This document shows positions 1 to 12,600 of a stretch of 64,000 bases of DNA, piece after piece. The DNA lies in NCBI RefSeq assembly GCF_003063645.1, contig NZ_NESJ01000002.1, positions 124,001 to 188,000 of the forward strand, in the 5' to 3' direction. The first letter of the stretch is position 1, and each line of letters opens with the position of its first letter. Source of the DNA: Limnohabitans sp. 2KL-51 (lineage in GTDB: Bacteria > Pseudomonadota > Gammaproteobacteria > Burkholderiales > Burkholderiaceae_C). The translations under genes and the position numbers were made by a program. The notes under the pieces were generated by a model. The model made no database searches. It was not told where the DNA came from and worked only from the letters and a program-made list of their open reading frames with translations.

Positions 1-8
1 ACGGTTTT

Positions 9-779
9 GTGATGTTGATTATCTTGGGGGTGCGTCATCGCCTTTTCCGATCAAGGCATGAGGCTTTGGCCAACCAGCTGATTCGGCAGCAAGAGCAGGC
101 GCGAATGAACGAACAATACTTGAGTGATCAGCGGCAGTTGCTGGCCATGCTGGCGCACGAAATCAAAACCCCTTTGGCCAATCTTCGCATTTGGATGGAG
201 GCAGGGCAAAAGGGACGTCCCGCCATGGAGCGCGCCATTGACGACATGAACCGTGTGATCGAACGCTGCGTGCACTCAGGGCAGTTGTCAGATCAGAGCC
301 TACAGCCGCGCATGGAGTTGCTGGACGTTGCAGAGCTCACGCGATTTGTATGTTCGTCCAGCCGCCAACCTGAACGCATGCTGCTCGACCTGCCCACAGA
401 CCCTTGCCTGGCGCAAACAGATGCTCAGATACTTTCTATCGTTCTGAGCAATCTATTGGATAACGCCTACAAATACAGCGCACTCAATTCACGCATCACT
501 TTGAGGCTGACAGCCACCACCGGATCACAAGGAATAAACGGGTGGCGTTGGCAAATTGAAAATGAAGTGGGCTCAACAGGTTGGCCCGAAGCCAGCAAGC
601 TGTTTGGAAAGTACTACCGAAGCCCCTTGGCTCGAAAGCAATCTGGTTCGGGACTGGGCCTGTTTCTGGTCAAGGCACTCCTGGAATTGCTGAATGGGCA
701 TGTGACCTATTCACCGAGTGATGGTTTGGTGCGGTTTGAGATTTGGTTGCCCGCCCAGCTAAGCAACCGACCGACCTGA
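9..779 (+). CDS. Sensor histidine kinase, C-terminal part (5' end probably outside the window)
   Basis: H-box 'LLAMLAHEIKTPLANLR', N-box 'LSNLLDNAYKYS', G-box 'GSGLGLFLVKALL'; ORF begins at the window edge. Confidence 0.9.
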   Translation: MMLIILGVRHRLFRSRHEALANQLIRQQEQARMNEQYLSDQRQLLAMLAHEIKTPLANLRIWMEAGQKGRPAMERAIDDMNRVIERCVHSGQLSDQSLQPRMELLDVAELTRFVCSSSRQPERMLLDLPTDPCLAQTDAQILSIVLSNLLDNAYKYSALNSRITLRLTATTGSQGINGWRWQIENEVGSTGWPEASKLFGKYYRSPLARKQSGSGLGLFLVKALLELLNGHVTYSPSDGLVRFEIWLPAQLSNRPT

Positions 780-854
780 GGCGTTGGCTTGTGTTGGTTT
801 GAAAGTCTCATTTGGTGCAGCATGAGCAGATCTTGGCATTTTTAAGAGTTAAGA

Positions 855-1547
855 ATGGCATTTGCACTGAAAATCCTGATCGTGGAAGACAACGATGACC
901 TTCGTGAGGGGTTGATGTCTTTTTTTCAGGAAAAAGGGCACTTTGTGCGAGGCGTGGGATTGGCTGCCGAAATACTGGACGAGTCGGGTGATTTCACGCC
1001 CGATGTTTATGTGATCGATTTGAATCTTCCAGACTCAGACGGACTGGTATTGGTCAAAAAACTGCGACAGGTTCATCCAAAAGTCGGCATCATCATCTCG
1101 ACCGCGCGCAGCATGATTGGGGATAAAGTCATCGGTTACGAAAGCGGTGCAGATATTTATTTCACCAAACCGGTGGATCCTGTGGAACTCATGGCTGGAA
1201 TTGCTGCCATAGCTCAAAAGCAACGGTCACTCGACGTTGAATCTGAGGCCTTGCATCTGAGACCGGATAGCCATGCTCTTGAAGGGCCCCATGGGATCGC
1301 GGACCTTAGCCCCAATGAAACAATGCTACTGGCAGGGCTGGTACGCGCTGCTGGTCAACCGCTGGCACCTTGGCAACTGGCTGAGCTTCTTGGCTTAAGT
1401 GATGCGCTCCCCACCGCAGCCGCGCTAGAAATGCGCATTGCCAGGTTGCGAAAAAAACTGATATCGGCTGGTGCCGCTTCCCCTGGCATCCGATCTGTAT
1501 ACAACCGCGGCTACATACTTTGCTGCAAAATATTGATTAGCCAGTGA
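855..1547 (+). CDS. OmpR-family response regulator (receiver + winged-helix)
   Basis: 'KILIVEDNDDLREGL', 'DVYVIDLNLPDSDGL', 'FTKPVDPVELMAGI'; C-terminal wHTH ending 'IRSVYNRGYIL'. Directly downstream of the kinase. Confidence 0.9.
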   Translation: MAFALKILIVEDNDDLREGLMSFFQEKGHFVRGVGLAAEILDESGDFTPDVYVIDLNLPDSDGLVLVKKLRQVHPKVGIIISTARSMIGDKVIGYESGADIYFTKPVDPVELMAGIAAIAQKQRSLDVESEALHLRPDSHALEGPHGIADLSPNETMLLAGLVRAAGQPLAPWQLAELLGLSDALPTAAALEMRIARLRKKLISAGAASPGIRSVYNRGYILCCKILISQ

Positions 1548-1861
1548 TTCCCATTTCAGATTGCGCGCATATCAGTCGTTTTCTAATCATTGCTGCCGAT
1601 TTGGATTGTTAATTTCGAAGAGCGATAAACAGTCACCCGCGCAGTTACCAGCTCAGGCCAGCTCAGTGTTGCCGCCGATCCCATATTGCCCCACCCGCTT
1701 TCTGCCTTGACTATTTGTGCAGTTTACAAACAGCGCTGGCAAGTCGCGTTGTTCTTCACCCTGCTGGGCTAACTGCAGGATGGGCCTGAAATCGGCCAAC
1801 ACCCTATTTAACAAACCCTCTTCCCAACTCTGGGACGCTATTTATCATTTTGTTAATTTTT

Positions 1862-1898
1862 TTGGTTTTTGTTGGCAATTTTGTTGGTTTTTGTTGGC
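1862..1898 (+). promoter_or_regulatory. Phased direct repeats TTGGTTTTTGTTGGC x2 (candidate response-regulator operator) upstream of tpsB
   Basis: ttggtttttgttggc at 1862-1876 and 1884-1898; TTGG half-sites start at 1862, 1872, 1884, 1894. Confidence 0.5.
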
Positions 1899-1960
1899 GA
1901 AAAAATTTTGCGCGTATTACTCTCGCGCGATCTTTTTTCTGACCCACATTGACCCGCAAA

Positions 1961-3655
1961 ATGCCCAACAGACCTCTTCCCACTTATTGGCCTTTGCCTG
2001 TCGCATTGGGGCTGAGCTTTTCGGGCTGGGCCCAAACGCCTCCAGACGCTGGCAGCTTGCGTCAGCAAATCGAGCAACAGCGCCCACTGCCTTTGCCCGC
2101 AGCGCGCCCCCAAAGCGCACCGCTGCCCCCCCAAATCCAGCCCACATCGGGCATGACCGTCATGGTCAAATCCTTCCGCTTTGCAGGCAACAACTTGCTC
2201 AGCAGCGAACAACTGGCAACCGCCCTGCAGGCGTTTGTGGGCCAGCAGCTCGACTTTGCCGGGCTACAGCGCGCCGCCGATGCGGTCGCCACTGCCTACC
2301 GACAGGCAGGCTGGATCGTGCGTGTTTACCTGCCAGAGCAGGACATCAGCGAGGGCACGCTCACCCTGCAAGTCATCGAAGCGCGATTTGCAGGTTTGCT
2401 CTTTGAAGGCGAAAACACCCAACGGGTGACACGCGACCGGTTGCAAGCTTTTTTTGCACAACAACTGGCAACAGGCCAAGCGCTTGACGCCAACAAGCTC
2501 GACAGAGCCCTGCTCTTGGCGGACGACCTGCCCGGCATCAGCGTGGCGGGCACACTGGCACCCGGCGCGAGCGAGGGCGAAACTGCGCTTGCTCTGCAAA
2601 CGACCGACGAGCCCTTGATTTATGGGGATATCGGACTGGACAACACTGGGGCCATCTCTACCGGCAGCGAACGCCTGACGGCCAACCTCAACATCAACAG
2701 CCCCACCGGCCGTGGTGACCTGCTCAGCCTGAACGTTTTGCGCACCCAGGGCAGTGACTATGGGCGCATCGCCTACACACAACCCTTCGGTTTCAGCGGT
2801 CTGCGCCTGGGCATCAGCGCCAGCCACATGCAATACAAGGTGGTGGATGGTCCGCAAAGCACTCGCGATCTGAACATCCAGGGCAGCTCCAGCAGTATGG
2901 GCCTGGACTGGAGCTACCCCTTGCTGCGCGCAAGGCTGCAGAACGTGTACTTTTCGGGCGGCCTGGAAGCCAAACGTTTTTACAGCGATAACAGCAGCAG
3001 CACCCCTGACAACGCCAAAAGCTACTCCGACTACAACACCAACGCCTTTCGTTTGGGTCTGTCGGGCAATCTCTTTGACAACTGGGGCCAAGGCGGCGCC
3101 AACAGCGCATCGGCCCAATGGCTGCAAGGTCAGCTCAGCAACATGCGCGCACACAGCTTGGTCAACAGCATTGACCGCAGTTACTCGAAGATCAACTACA
3201 GCCTCTCGCGCCAACAAACCATCACTGGCGCGCACACGGTGTTGCTCAGCTTGCAAGGGCAACACGCCAACCAAGCTCTGGACTCGTCCGAAAAGTTTTA
3301 CATCGGTGGCTCGGGCACGGTTCGGGCTTACCCGGTCAGCGAGCTTGGCGGCGAAAGTGGCCAAGTGCTCGCCGCCGAATGGCGTTGGCGCGTCAACCCA
3401 AGCTGGGTACTCAGCGCCTTTATCGACCAAGGCAGTGTGGTCAGTCTGCCCACCACCTCAGGCGATCCCAAAAGTACGCTGTCGCTGAGCGGCCATGGCC
3501 TGAGTGCCAACTGGCAAGGCCCCGGCGGCATCTCCACCCGCATCACTTGGGCACACCGCAACGGCAACAACCCCAAACCCACGGCAAGCGGCACCGACAG
3601 CGACGGCACCCTGAAGCGCAACCGCGCATGGCTCAGCGCCAGCGTTCCTTTCTGA
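1961..3655 (+). CDS. ShlB/FhaC/HecB-family TPS transporter (TpsB)
   Basis: Signal peptide 'MPNRPLPTYWPLPVALGLSFSGWAQ', POTRA-type region ('FRFAGNNLLSSEQLATALQAFVGQ', 'GWIVRVYLPEQDISEGTLTLQVIEA'), C-terminal FhaC barrel 'FYIGGSGTVRAYPVSELGGESG', terminal 'SVPF'. The ORF track starts at a TTG at 1949; ATG at 1961 is more likely. Confidence 0.9.
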   Translation: MPNRPLPTYWPLPVALGLSFSGWAQTPPDAGSLRQQIEQQRPLPLPAARPQSAPLPPQIQPTSGMTVMVKSFRFAGNNLLSSEQLATALQAFVGQQLDFAGLQRAADAVATAYRQAGWIVRVYLPEQDISEGTLTLQVIEARFAGLLFEGENTQRVTRDRLQAFFAQQLATGQALDANKLDRALLLADDLPGISVAGTLAPGASEGETALALQTTDEPLIYGDIGLDNTGAISTGSERLTANLNINSPTGRGDLLSLNVLRTQGSDYGRIAYTQPFGFSGLRLGISASHMQYKVVDGPQSTRDLNIQGSSSSMGLDWSYPLLRARLQNVYFSGGLEAKRFYSDNSSSTPDNAKSYSDYNTNAFRLGLSGNLFDNWGQGGANSASAQWLQGQLSNMRAHSLVNSIDRSYSKINYSLSRQQTITGAHTVLLSLQGQHANQALDSSEKFYIGGSGTVRAYPVSELGGESGQVLAAEWRWRVNPSWVLSAFIDQGSVVSLPTTSGDPKSTLSLSGHGLSANWQGPGGISTRITWAHRNGNNPKPTASGTDSDGTLKRNRAWLSASVPF

Positions 3656-3691
3656 CATGAAACACAGACATCCCCCAGGGAATGCAGCACC

Positions 3692-6600
3692 ATGAACAAG
3701 ACCTTCCACAGCGTTTGGAACGCCAGCAAACAAGCCTATGTCGCCGCCGCAGAGACGGTCTCGGCCAAAGGTAAACCCAGCTCGAGCGTCAAACTGGCAG
3801 CCACCCTGACCAGCCTCATGGTCGGCCTGTTGGCCAATGGCGCATACGCCCAAACGGCGCCCCCGCCCACGGCCCTTCCCACGGGTGGGCAAGTCAGCGC
3901 GGGTCAAGCAAGCATTGGCCAAAGCGGTGCCCACATGCTGATTCAGCAAAGCACTGACCGCGCCGCCATCAACTGGCAAAGTTTCAATGTGGGCAAAGAC
4001 GCCAAGGTGCAGTTTGCGCAACCCAGTGCCAGCAGCGTCACGCTCAACCGCGTGCTGAGCAACGACCCCAGCCAAATCTTTGGCCAAATTACGGCGAACG
4101 GCCAAGTCATCCTCACCAACCCGTCGGGCGTGTTTTTCGGCAAAGACGCGCGGGTCGACGTGGGCGGCCTGATCGCCACCACACATGGCACAAGCGATGC
4201 CGACTTCATGGCCGGTAAAAACCGCTTCGAGCGCAACGGCAGTACGGGCAAAGTGGTCAACGAGGGCGAGATCAAAGCTGCTTTGGGCGGCTACATCGCC
4301 CTGCTCGCGCCCGAGGTGCGCAACCAAGGCGCGGTGATCGCGCACATGGGCACTGTGGCCCTGGCCGCTGGCGAGGCGGTGGATCTGCAGTTTGACACCC
4401 ACAACCGCTTGACCAGCATCCGCGTCGAGCCCAGCCAAATTGCCGCTTTGGTGGACAACCGCCACGCGGTGCAGGCGCCGGGTGGTTTGATCATCATCAG
4501 CGCCCAATCGATGGACCGGCTGGTGGGCGGCGTGGTCAAGAACAGCGGCCGCATTGAGGCCAACGGCCTGCAGCAGCAAGGCGGGCGCATCATCCTGTCG
4601 GCCAGCAAGCGGGTCGAGAACACGGGCACCGTGAGCGCCAATGCCACCACAGCCTCGGCAGCAGGCAGCACCAGCGCCGACAGCGGCCCCGCAGGCCGCA
4701 TCGAGATCAGCGCCCTCGAGGTCAACAACAGCGGCACGATCAGCGCCACCGGCAGCCCCCAGCACAGCGCAGGCAGCGTGCAAGTGCTGGCCACACACTT
4801 CACACAAACTGACACGGGCCGCATCGACCTGAGCGCACCCACACAAGGCGGCGCACTCAGCATCCAGACCACCAGCAAAGTGCAGATACAAGGCAGCGTG
4901 AGCGTGCAAGCCACGCAAGACAACACGCCTGCGACGCCCAATAGCCAAGGTGGGCTAATCAGCATCGAGGCGCAAGTTGACCTGGAGTTGAACAACGCCA
5001 CGCTCGACGCCAGCGGCGGCCAGGGTGGGCAGATCCATTTGCGTGCGGGTGCACCAGCACAACCGAACAACGCCAACCCCCTGCCCCTCACACCAGATTC
5101 ACCCAATGCACCGGGTACACCCGATGCGCCGGGACAGGGCCGACTGGCCATGATGGGCCACAGCACGCTGACTACCCGTGGGCGCACAGGGCAAGGCGGC
5201 GGGACCATCCTGGTGGGAGATCACATTGCCCTTTTGAACAACACCACCATCGACGCCCAAGGCGCCACGGGCGGCGGCTACGTGCTGGTGGGTGGTGACT
5301 GGCAAGGCGGCGCGAACGCAGAGCGCCGCGTGTTGGCAGACCCCAACGCGCTGCACCAAGCCACCACCGTGACCATGACGCAGGGCGTCACCATTGACGC
5401 CAGCGCCACGCAAAACGGCAATGGCGGCACCGTGGTGTTGTGGAGCGATCTGGGCAAGCCCGATGGCTTCACCCTGGCGCAGGGTTCAGTGGCGGCAAGA
5501 GGCGGTGCCCATGGTGGTGATGGCGGATGGGTGGAAACCTCTGGCCCCAGCATCGACATCGACAGGTTCTCGGTCGATACTCGGGCCGCCAGCCCGAGTG
5601 CTGGAAAAACCGGCCTGTGGTTGATTGACCCTTTCACTTACACCATCGGTGCATCCCAGGCGAGTGCCATTGTCTCGGCATTGAACTCCAGCAACGTGGA
5701 AGTCACAACCACCAACGACGTAGGCAGTTATGGTTCAGACGGAAACAGCGGGAGTTCTGGGGATATCAATATCAACTCGAACATCATCTCGAACAGTGCC
5801 AACAGCCTGACCCTGAAGTCGCATTCGAACATCACTCAAGCAGCAGGGGTAACGGTCAGCACCAACGGGGGCAGCGTGACTTATTGGTCCGACTCGGAAA
5901 GAGATGGTATTGGGTCAATTAAATTCAACGGGAACACCACGATCAGTACCAATGGCGGCAATATCACGCTGGCTGGGGGGGCTGACTCTGGAGGAAGTCC
6001 GAGTGGCTACGCCACTCAAATTTTTTCAACTGGCGGCCACTTCACTGCCAACTCGAACGGTGGCAATATTCTGCTCAAAAGTAGAGCTACAGCCGCATTC
6101 ACCGGTGCGTATTTTGCAAGTGCGAGTTTTGATGCGGGCTCGGGCAGCATCACCATTGATGCCCAGCAGACAGGTTCGACCATCGCTCTATTTTTTGCAG
6201 GCGCTGTCAACATGACATCGTCCAAGAGTGGGGGTACTGCGATTTCACTGACCGGCGCCTCCAACTCCAGTTATGGCGTTCTGTTTAATTCCGGTGCTGG
6301 TGCGGTATCCACCATCAAAAGTACCGGCTCTGGTGCCATCTCGATCAATGGCTCCAGCACAAGCCCGTCGAGCGGAGCGATTGCGGGCATCTACCTTTTT
6401 GCCGATGTGCTGTCTGGCTCTGGGGCCATCACGCTCAATGGCGGCGCAGCCGGCGTTGTGATGTCAGCCAGCGGCGCGTCCGTGCTCGGCCAAAAGGCTG
6501 GTCAGGTCGACACCAGCAGCAGCAACATCAGCCTGGTCGCTGATCGGATTGATTCCACCGCCGCCAACACCGGCTTGTCCTTCGTCTCATCGGGTACGGC

Positions 6601-9600
6601 CAGCATCACGTCCAGCGCGGCCAGCTTTTCCAGCGCCTTAGACACGGCCAAACTGACTTTTGGCAGCACACTCACCGGCTTGACCCTCGGTAAAACAGGC
6701 AACGAACAGGCCATCACCCTGGCGGGCTCACCCAGCATCGCTGGCCCCATTTCTTTGATCGGCAGCAACATCACGCTCAACAGTGGCATGACCAGCACCG
6801 CCAGCGGTGCAGAAATTCTCATCAAAGCCAGCGGCGACATCATCACAAACGTCAACACAACGGCCAAAACGATCACCACCAACAACGGCAATGTCGTGTT
6901 GTGGGGTGATGGCGATACCAATGGCAGTGGATTGGTGAACCTGGACCATGTGACCGTGAACCCCGGCTCTGGCAACGTGACTGTGCGAGCAGAAACAGTC
7001 AACTGGAGTCTCGCAACCAAGCCCGCCATCAACGGCACCGGTGTTTTCACCTTCGAGCCCAGTGACGCTTCTTTTGGCCAAGGCGTTGGCAGTGATTTCT
7101 TCACTATCAACTCGACTTTGACAGGTCTCAACCTGGGCAAAACGGGCAACACCAGCGATATCGGCATTGGCTTCAACAACAGTATTGCGGGTCCCGTCAA
7201 CATATTTGCCTCCGCTGTATCTATCGGTGCCGACCTCACCACCACCAACACCACCACAGGTGATGTGACCTTCAATGCAGCAACCGTCTCTGGCAGCGGC
7301 AACATTGCGCTGGCCAGTGGGCGGGCATTGAGCGTAACCCAGTCTGGTAACAGCACTTACAGCGGCATCGTTTCAGGCACCAGCAGCAGTTTGACCAAGC
7401 TGGGTGCAGGCACCCTCACCCTGACTGGGGCCAACAGCTATACCGGTGCCACCACGATTACCACTGGTGCGTTGCAAGTCGGTGATGGTGGTACAACGGG
7501 CACCCTTGGCTCTGGGGCCGTCGTCAACAACACGGCTTTGACCTTTAACCGGTCGAATGACTTGACGGTAGGCGGCAACATCAGTGGCACCGGCACTTTG
7601 ACCAAAGTGGGTGCAGGCACCCTCACCTTGACCGGCACCAACAGCTACACCGGCGTCACCACCATCACAGCCGGCACTTTGCAGGTGGGTTCGGGCAGCA
7701 CAACGGGCACCCTGGGCACCGGGGCCGTCACCAACAATGCGGCTTTGACCTTCAACCGGTCCGATGCCTTGGCTGTGGCCAACGTGATCAGCGGCACCGG
7801 CACCTTGACCAAATTAGGCGCAGGCACCCTCATATTGTCGGGTGCCAGCAGCTACACCGGCACCACCACCATCAGTGCGGGGGCTTTGCGGCTTGCCGCT
7901 GCAGGCAACGGCACCAACTCACCTTTGGGGACAGTTGCTGGAGGTACGGTGGTAGAGAGCGGTGCCACACTGGATCTCTATGGCAATTCGCTCAGTACCG
8001 CTGAACCTCTGTCTATCACGGGTTCAGGAGATGGGGGTGTGGGTCGAAATGGCGCATTGGTCAACTACGTCGGAACAAGCGTCACGTACAGCGGCTTGCT
8101 GAGCTTGGGTGGCAATGCAACGATTTCTCCTTCTTCGGGTTCAATCAATCTTTCCAACACAGGCACCATCACAGGCTCGGGCCATACCTTGACCCTGTCT
8201 GGCCAGTCGATCAATAACCAATTGGCTGGTATTTTGGATCTTGGCTCTGGTGGGGTCACAACATTCTTTAACGGGTCGGTCTACGCTTGGACTTTGTCTG
8301 GTGCCAACACCTACACAGGGCCAACCACCCTTAACGGTGGAACACTCAAAACGACCCACAGTTCTGCCCTTGGAATCGGTTCTGCTGTCACAGTCGCTTC
8401 GAATAACAGTGTTGTACTCGACATCAGTGGGAGCAACCTGAGTATCGGCTCCTTGGCTTCTACAGGGGCCAGCAGCGTGGTTTTGGGCTCTAGTTCACTG
8501 ACCATAGGAACCAACAACACTTCGACCACGTTTGCAGGCGTGATTTCAGGAGCTGGTGGCGTCACCAAGGTAGGGACAGGTACGCTCACCCTGTCAGGCA
8601 CCAATACTTTCACGGGTAGCACCACGGTGTCTGCAGGCACCTTGGCGTTGGGCAATGCAGCAGCTCTCGGCACCACTGCCGCAGGCACCACGGTGGCCAG
8701 CGGCGCTACGCTTGATGTGCGTGGTGTCGTGGTGGGCGCTGAGGCGTTGACGATCAACGGTGGTACTTTGGCTGCCAGTACCGGGACCAGCTCTTTGTCC
8801 GGCACGGTAATGCTGGGGGCTGATTCGACGGTCAATGTGGCGGGTATAGAGTTGACACTCTCAGGCGTGGTCAGCGGCACCGGTTTCGGCTTCACCAAAA
8901 CCGGTACGGGCAGACTGGTACTGTCTGGCAGCAACACCTATACAGGCGCTACCACCATCGGCACTGGCGCTTTGCAGGTGGGTTCGGGCAGCACAACGGG
9001 CACGCTGGGCACCGGGGCCGTCACCAACAATTCGGCTTTGTCCTTCAACCGGTCGGATGACTTGGCAGTGGCCAACGTGATCAGCGGCACCGGCACCTTG
9101 ACAAAGCTGGGAGCAGGCACCCTCACCTTGTCTGGCGACAGCAGCTACTCTGGCATCACCACCATCAGCGCTGGGACTTTGCAGGTCGGCGATGGCGGCA
9201 CAACGGGTACGCTGGGATCTGGGGCCATCACCAACAATGCGGCTTTGAGCTTCAACCGGTCGGATGACTTGGCAGTGGCCAACGTCATCAGCAACACTGG
9301 CACCTTAACCAAACTGGGCGCAGGCACGCTCACCCTGACAGGGGCCAACAACTACACCGGCACCACCACGATTACCGCAGGCACTTTGCAGGTGGGTTCG
9401 GGCAGCACAACAGGCGCCCTGGGCTCCGGGGCCGTCGTCAACAACGCAGCTTTGACCTTCAACCGATCGGATGACTTGTCGGTAGGCGGCAATATCAGCG
9501 GCAACGGCACCTTGACCAAGCTGGGTGCAGGCACCCTCACCCTGACTGGGGCCAACAGCTATACCGGTGCTACCACGATTACCACTGGTGCATTGCAAGT

Positions 9601-12600
9601 CGGAGATGGTGGTACAACGGGCACCCTTGGCTCTGGGGCCGTTGTCAACAACACGGCTTTGACCTTTAACCGGTCGAATGACTTGACGGTAGGCGGCAAC
9701 ATCAGTGGCACCGGCACTTTGACCAAAGTGGGTGCAGGCACCCTCACCTTGACCGGCACCAACAGCTACACCGGCGTCACCACCATCACAGCCGGCACTT
9801 TGCAGGTGGGTTCGGGCAGCACAACGGGCACCCTGGGCACCGGGGCCGTCACCAACAATGCGGCTTTGACCTTCAACCGGTCCGATGCCTTGGCTGTGGC
9901 CAACGTGATCAGCGGCACCGGCACCTTGACCAAATTAGGCGCAGGCACCCTCATATTGTCGGGTGCCAGCAGCTACACCGGCACCACCACCATCAGTGCG
10001 GGGGCTTTGCGGCTTGCCGCTGCAGGCAACGGCACCAACTCACCTTTGGGGACAGTTGCTGGAGGTACGGTGGTAGAGAGCGGTGCCACACTGGATCTCT
10101 ATGGCAATTCGCTCAGTACCGCTGAACCTCTGTCTATCACGGGTTCAGGAGATGGGGGTACGGGTCGAGATGGCGCATTGATCAACTACTCCGGAACAAA
10201 CGTCACGTACAGCGGCTTACTGAGCTTGGGTGGCAATGCAACGATTTCTACTGAGACGGGTTCAATCAATCTTTCCAACACAGGCACCATCACAGGCTCG
10301 GGCCATACCTTGACCCTGTCGGGCATGTCGATCAATAACCAATTGGCTGGTATTTTGGCTCTTGGCTCTGGTGGGGTCACAACTGCCTACAACGGGAGGG
10401 TCTACGCTTGGACTTTGTCTGGTGCCAACACCTACACAGGGCCAACCAGTATTGGCGCTGGAACACTCAAAACGACCCACAGTTCTGCCCTTGGCAACGG
10501 TTCTGCTGTCACGATCAGTTTGAATAGCGCTGCTTTACTCGACATCAGTGGGAGCAACCTGACTATCGGCTCCTTGGCGTCTTCTGCTCCAGGGGGCAGC
10601 AGCGTGGTGGCTTTGGGCTCTAATTCACTGACCATTGGAACCAACAACACTTCGACCACGTTTGCAGGCGTGATTTCAGGAGCTGGTGGCGTCACCAAGG
10701 TAGGGACAGGTACGCTCACCCTGTCAGGGGCCAATAGCTATACCGGTTCTACCACCATCAGCGCGGGCACTTTGCAGGTGGGTTCGGGCAGCACACAGGG
10801 CACACTGGGCTCTGGGGCCGTGGTTAACAACGCGGCTTTGACCTTCAACCGTTCGAACGATCTGACGGTGGCCAACGCCATCAGCGGCACCGGCACCTTG
10901 ACCAAACTGGGTGCAGGCGCCCTCACCGTGACAGGGACCAACAGCTACTCTGGCGTCACCACCATCACAGCCGGCACTTTGCAGGTGGGTTCGGGCAGCA
11001 CAACGGGTGCTCTAGACTCTGGGGCCATAGTCAACAACGCGGCTTTGACCTTCAATCGTTCGAATGACTTGACGGTAGCTGGCGATATCAGCGGCACTGG
11101 CACCTTGACCAAGCTGGGTGCGGGCACCCTCACCTTGACGGGCACCAACAGCTACTCTGGCACGACCACCATCACCGCAGGCACTTTACAGGCCGGTGAT
11201 GGCGGCACAACAGGTAGTCTTGGCTCTGGGGCCGTCACCAACAATGCGGCTTTGAGCTTCAACCGGTCGGATGATCTGACGGTGGCCAACGCCATCAGCA
11301 GCACCGGCACCGGTACCTTGACCAAGTTGAGCACGGGCACCCTCACCTTGACTGGCACCAACAGCTACTCTGGCGTCACCACCATCAGCGCCGGCACCTT
11401 GCAGGTCGGCAATGGCGGCACAACGGGTACTCTGGGTTATGGGGGCGTCACCAACAATTCAGCTCTGACCTTCAACCGGTCGAATAACTTGACGGTGGCC
11501 AACGTCATCAGCGGCTCGGGCACCTTGACCAAGCTGGGTGCCGGCACCCTCGCCTTGTCGGGTGCCAGCAGCTACGCAGGCACCACCACCATCAGTGCAG
11601 GGGTTCTGCGGCTGGGCGCTGCAGGCGACGGCACCAACTCACCTTTGGGGACCATTGCTGCAGGTACGGTGGTGGCAAACGGCGCCACACTGGATCTCAA
11701 TGGCTATTCGCTCAGTACCGCTGAACCTCTGTCTATCACGGGTTCAGGAGCTGGAGGTGCAGGTGGCGCATTGGTCAACTCCTCTTTCACAACAAGCGTC
11801 ACTTACAGCGGCTTGTTGAGCTTGGGTGGCAATGCAAGGATTTATGACAGAGGCGGTTCTATTCATCTTTCCAACACAGGCACTGTTACAGGCTTGGGGC
11901 ATACCTTGACCCTCTCTGGCCAAGCGACCGATAACCGATTGGCCGGTATTCTGGATCTTGGCTCAGGTGGGCTCATCTCTGAGAGTGGCGGGTATTCTCA
12001 GGTCTGGACTTTGTCTGGTGCCAACTCCTACACAGGGCCAACCAGTATTGACGGTGGAACACTCAAAACGACCCACAGTTCTGCCCTTGGAATCAATTCT
12101 GCTGTCACTTTCTTATTTAACGGTAACGGTGTACTTGACATCAGTGGGGGTGACCTGACGATCGGTTCATTGGCTACTACAGGTAGCCGAAACATCTCTT
12201 TGGGCTCCAATACGCTGACCATAGGAACCAACAACACTTCGACCACGTTCGCAGGCGTGATTTCAGGAGCTGGTGGCGTCACCAAGGTAGGGACAGGTAC
12301 GCTTACCCTGTCAGGCGCCAACACCTTCACGGGCGCCTCCACGGTTTCTGCAGGCACCTTGGCGGTGGGCAATGCAGCAGCTCTCGGCACCACAGCCGCA
12401 GGCACCACGGTGGCCAGCGGCGCTACGCTTGATGTGCGTGGTGTCGTGGTGGGCGCTGAGGCGTTGACGATCAACGGTGGTACTTTGGCTGCCAGTACCG
12501 GGACCAGCTCTTTGTCCGGCACGGTACTGCTGGGGGCTGATTCGACGGTCAATGTGGCGGGTACGGAGTTGACCCTCTCAGGCGTGGTCAGTGGCACCGG

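Noticed and set aside
2126-2132. C7 tract near the tpsB 5' end as a phase-variation switch
   Set aside because: Too short to support slippage-based switching without strain or read-level evidence.
1717-2406. 229-aa + ORF overlapping the tpsB start in another frame
   Set aside because: Runs through the AT-rich promoter region and then an alternate frame of tpsB; no domain.
2264-3430. 388-aa - strand ORF inside tpsB
   Set aside because: Opposite the well-supported TpsB frame; low-complexity Ala/Val/Gln composition.
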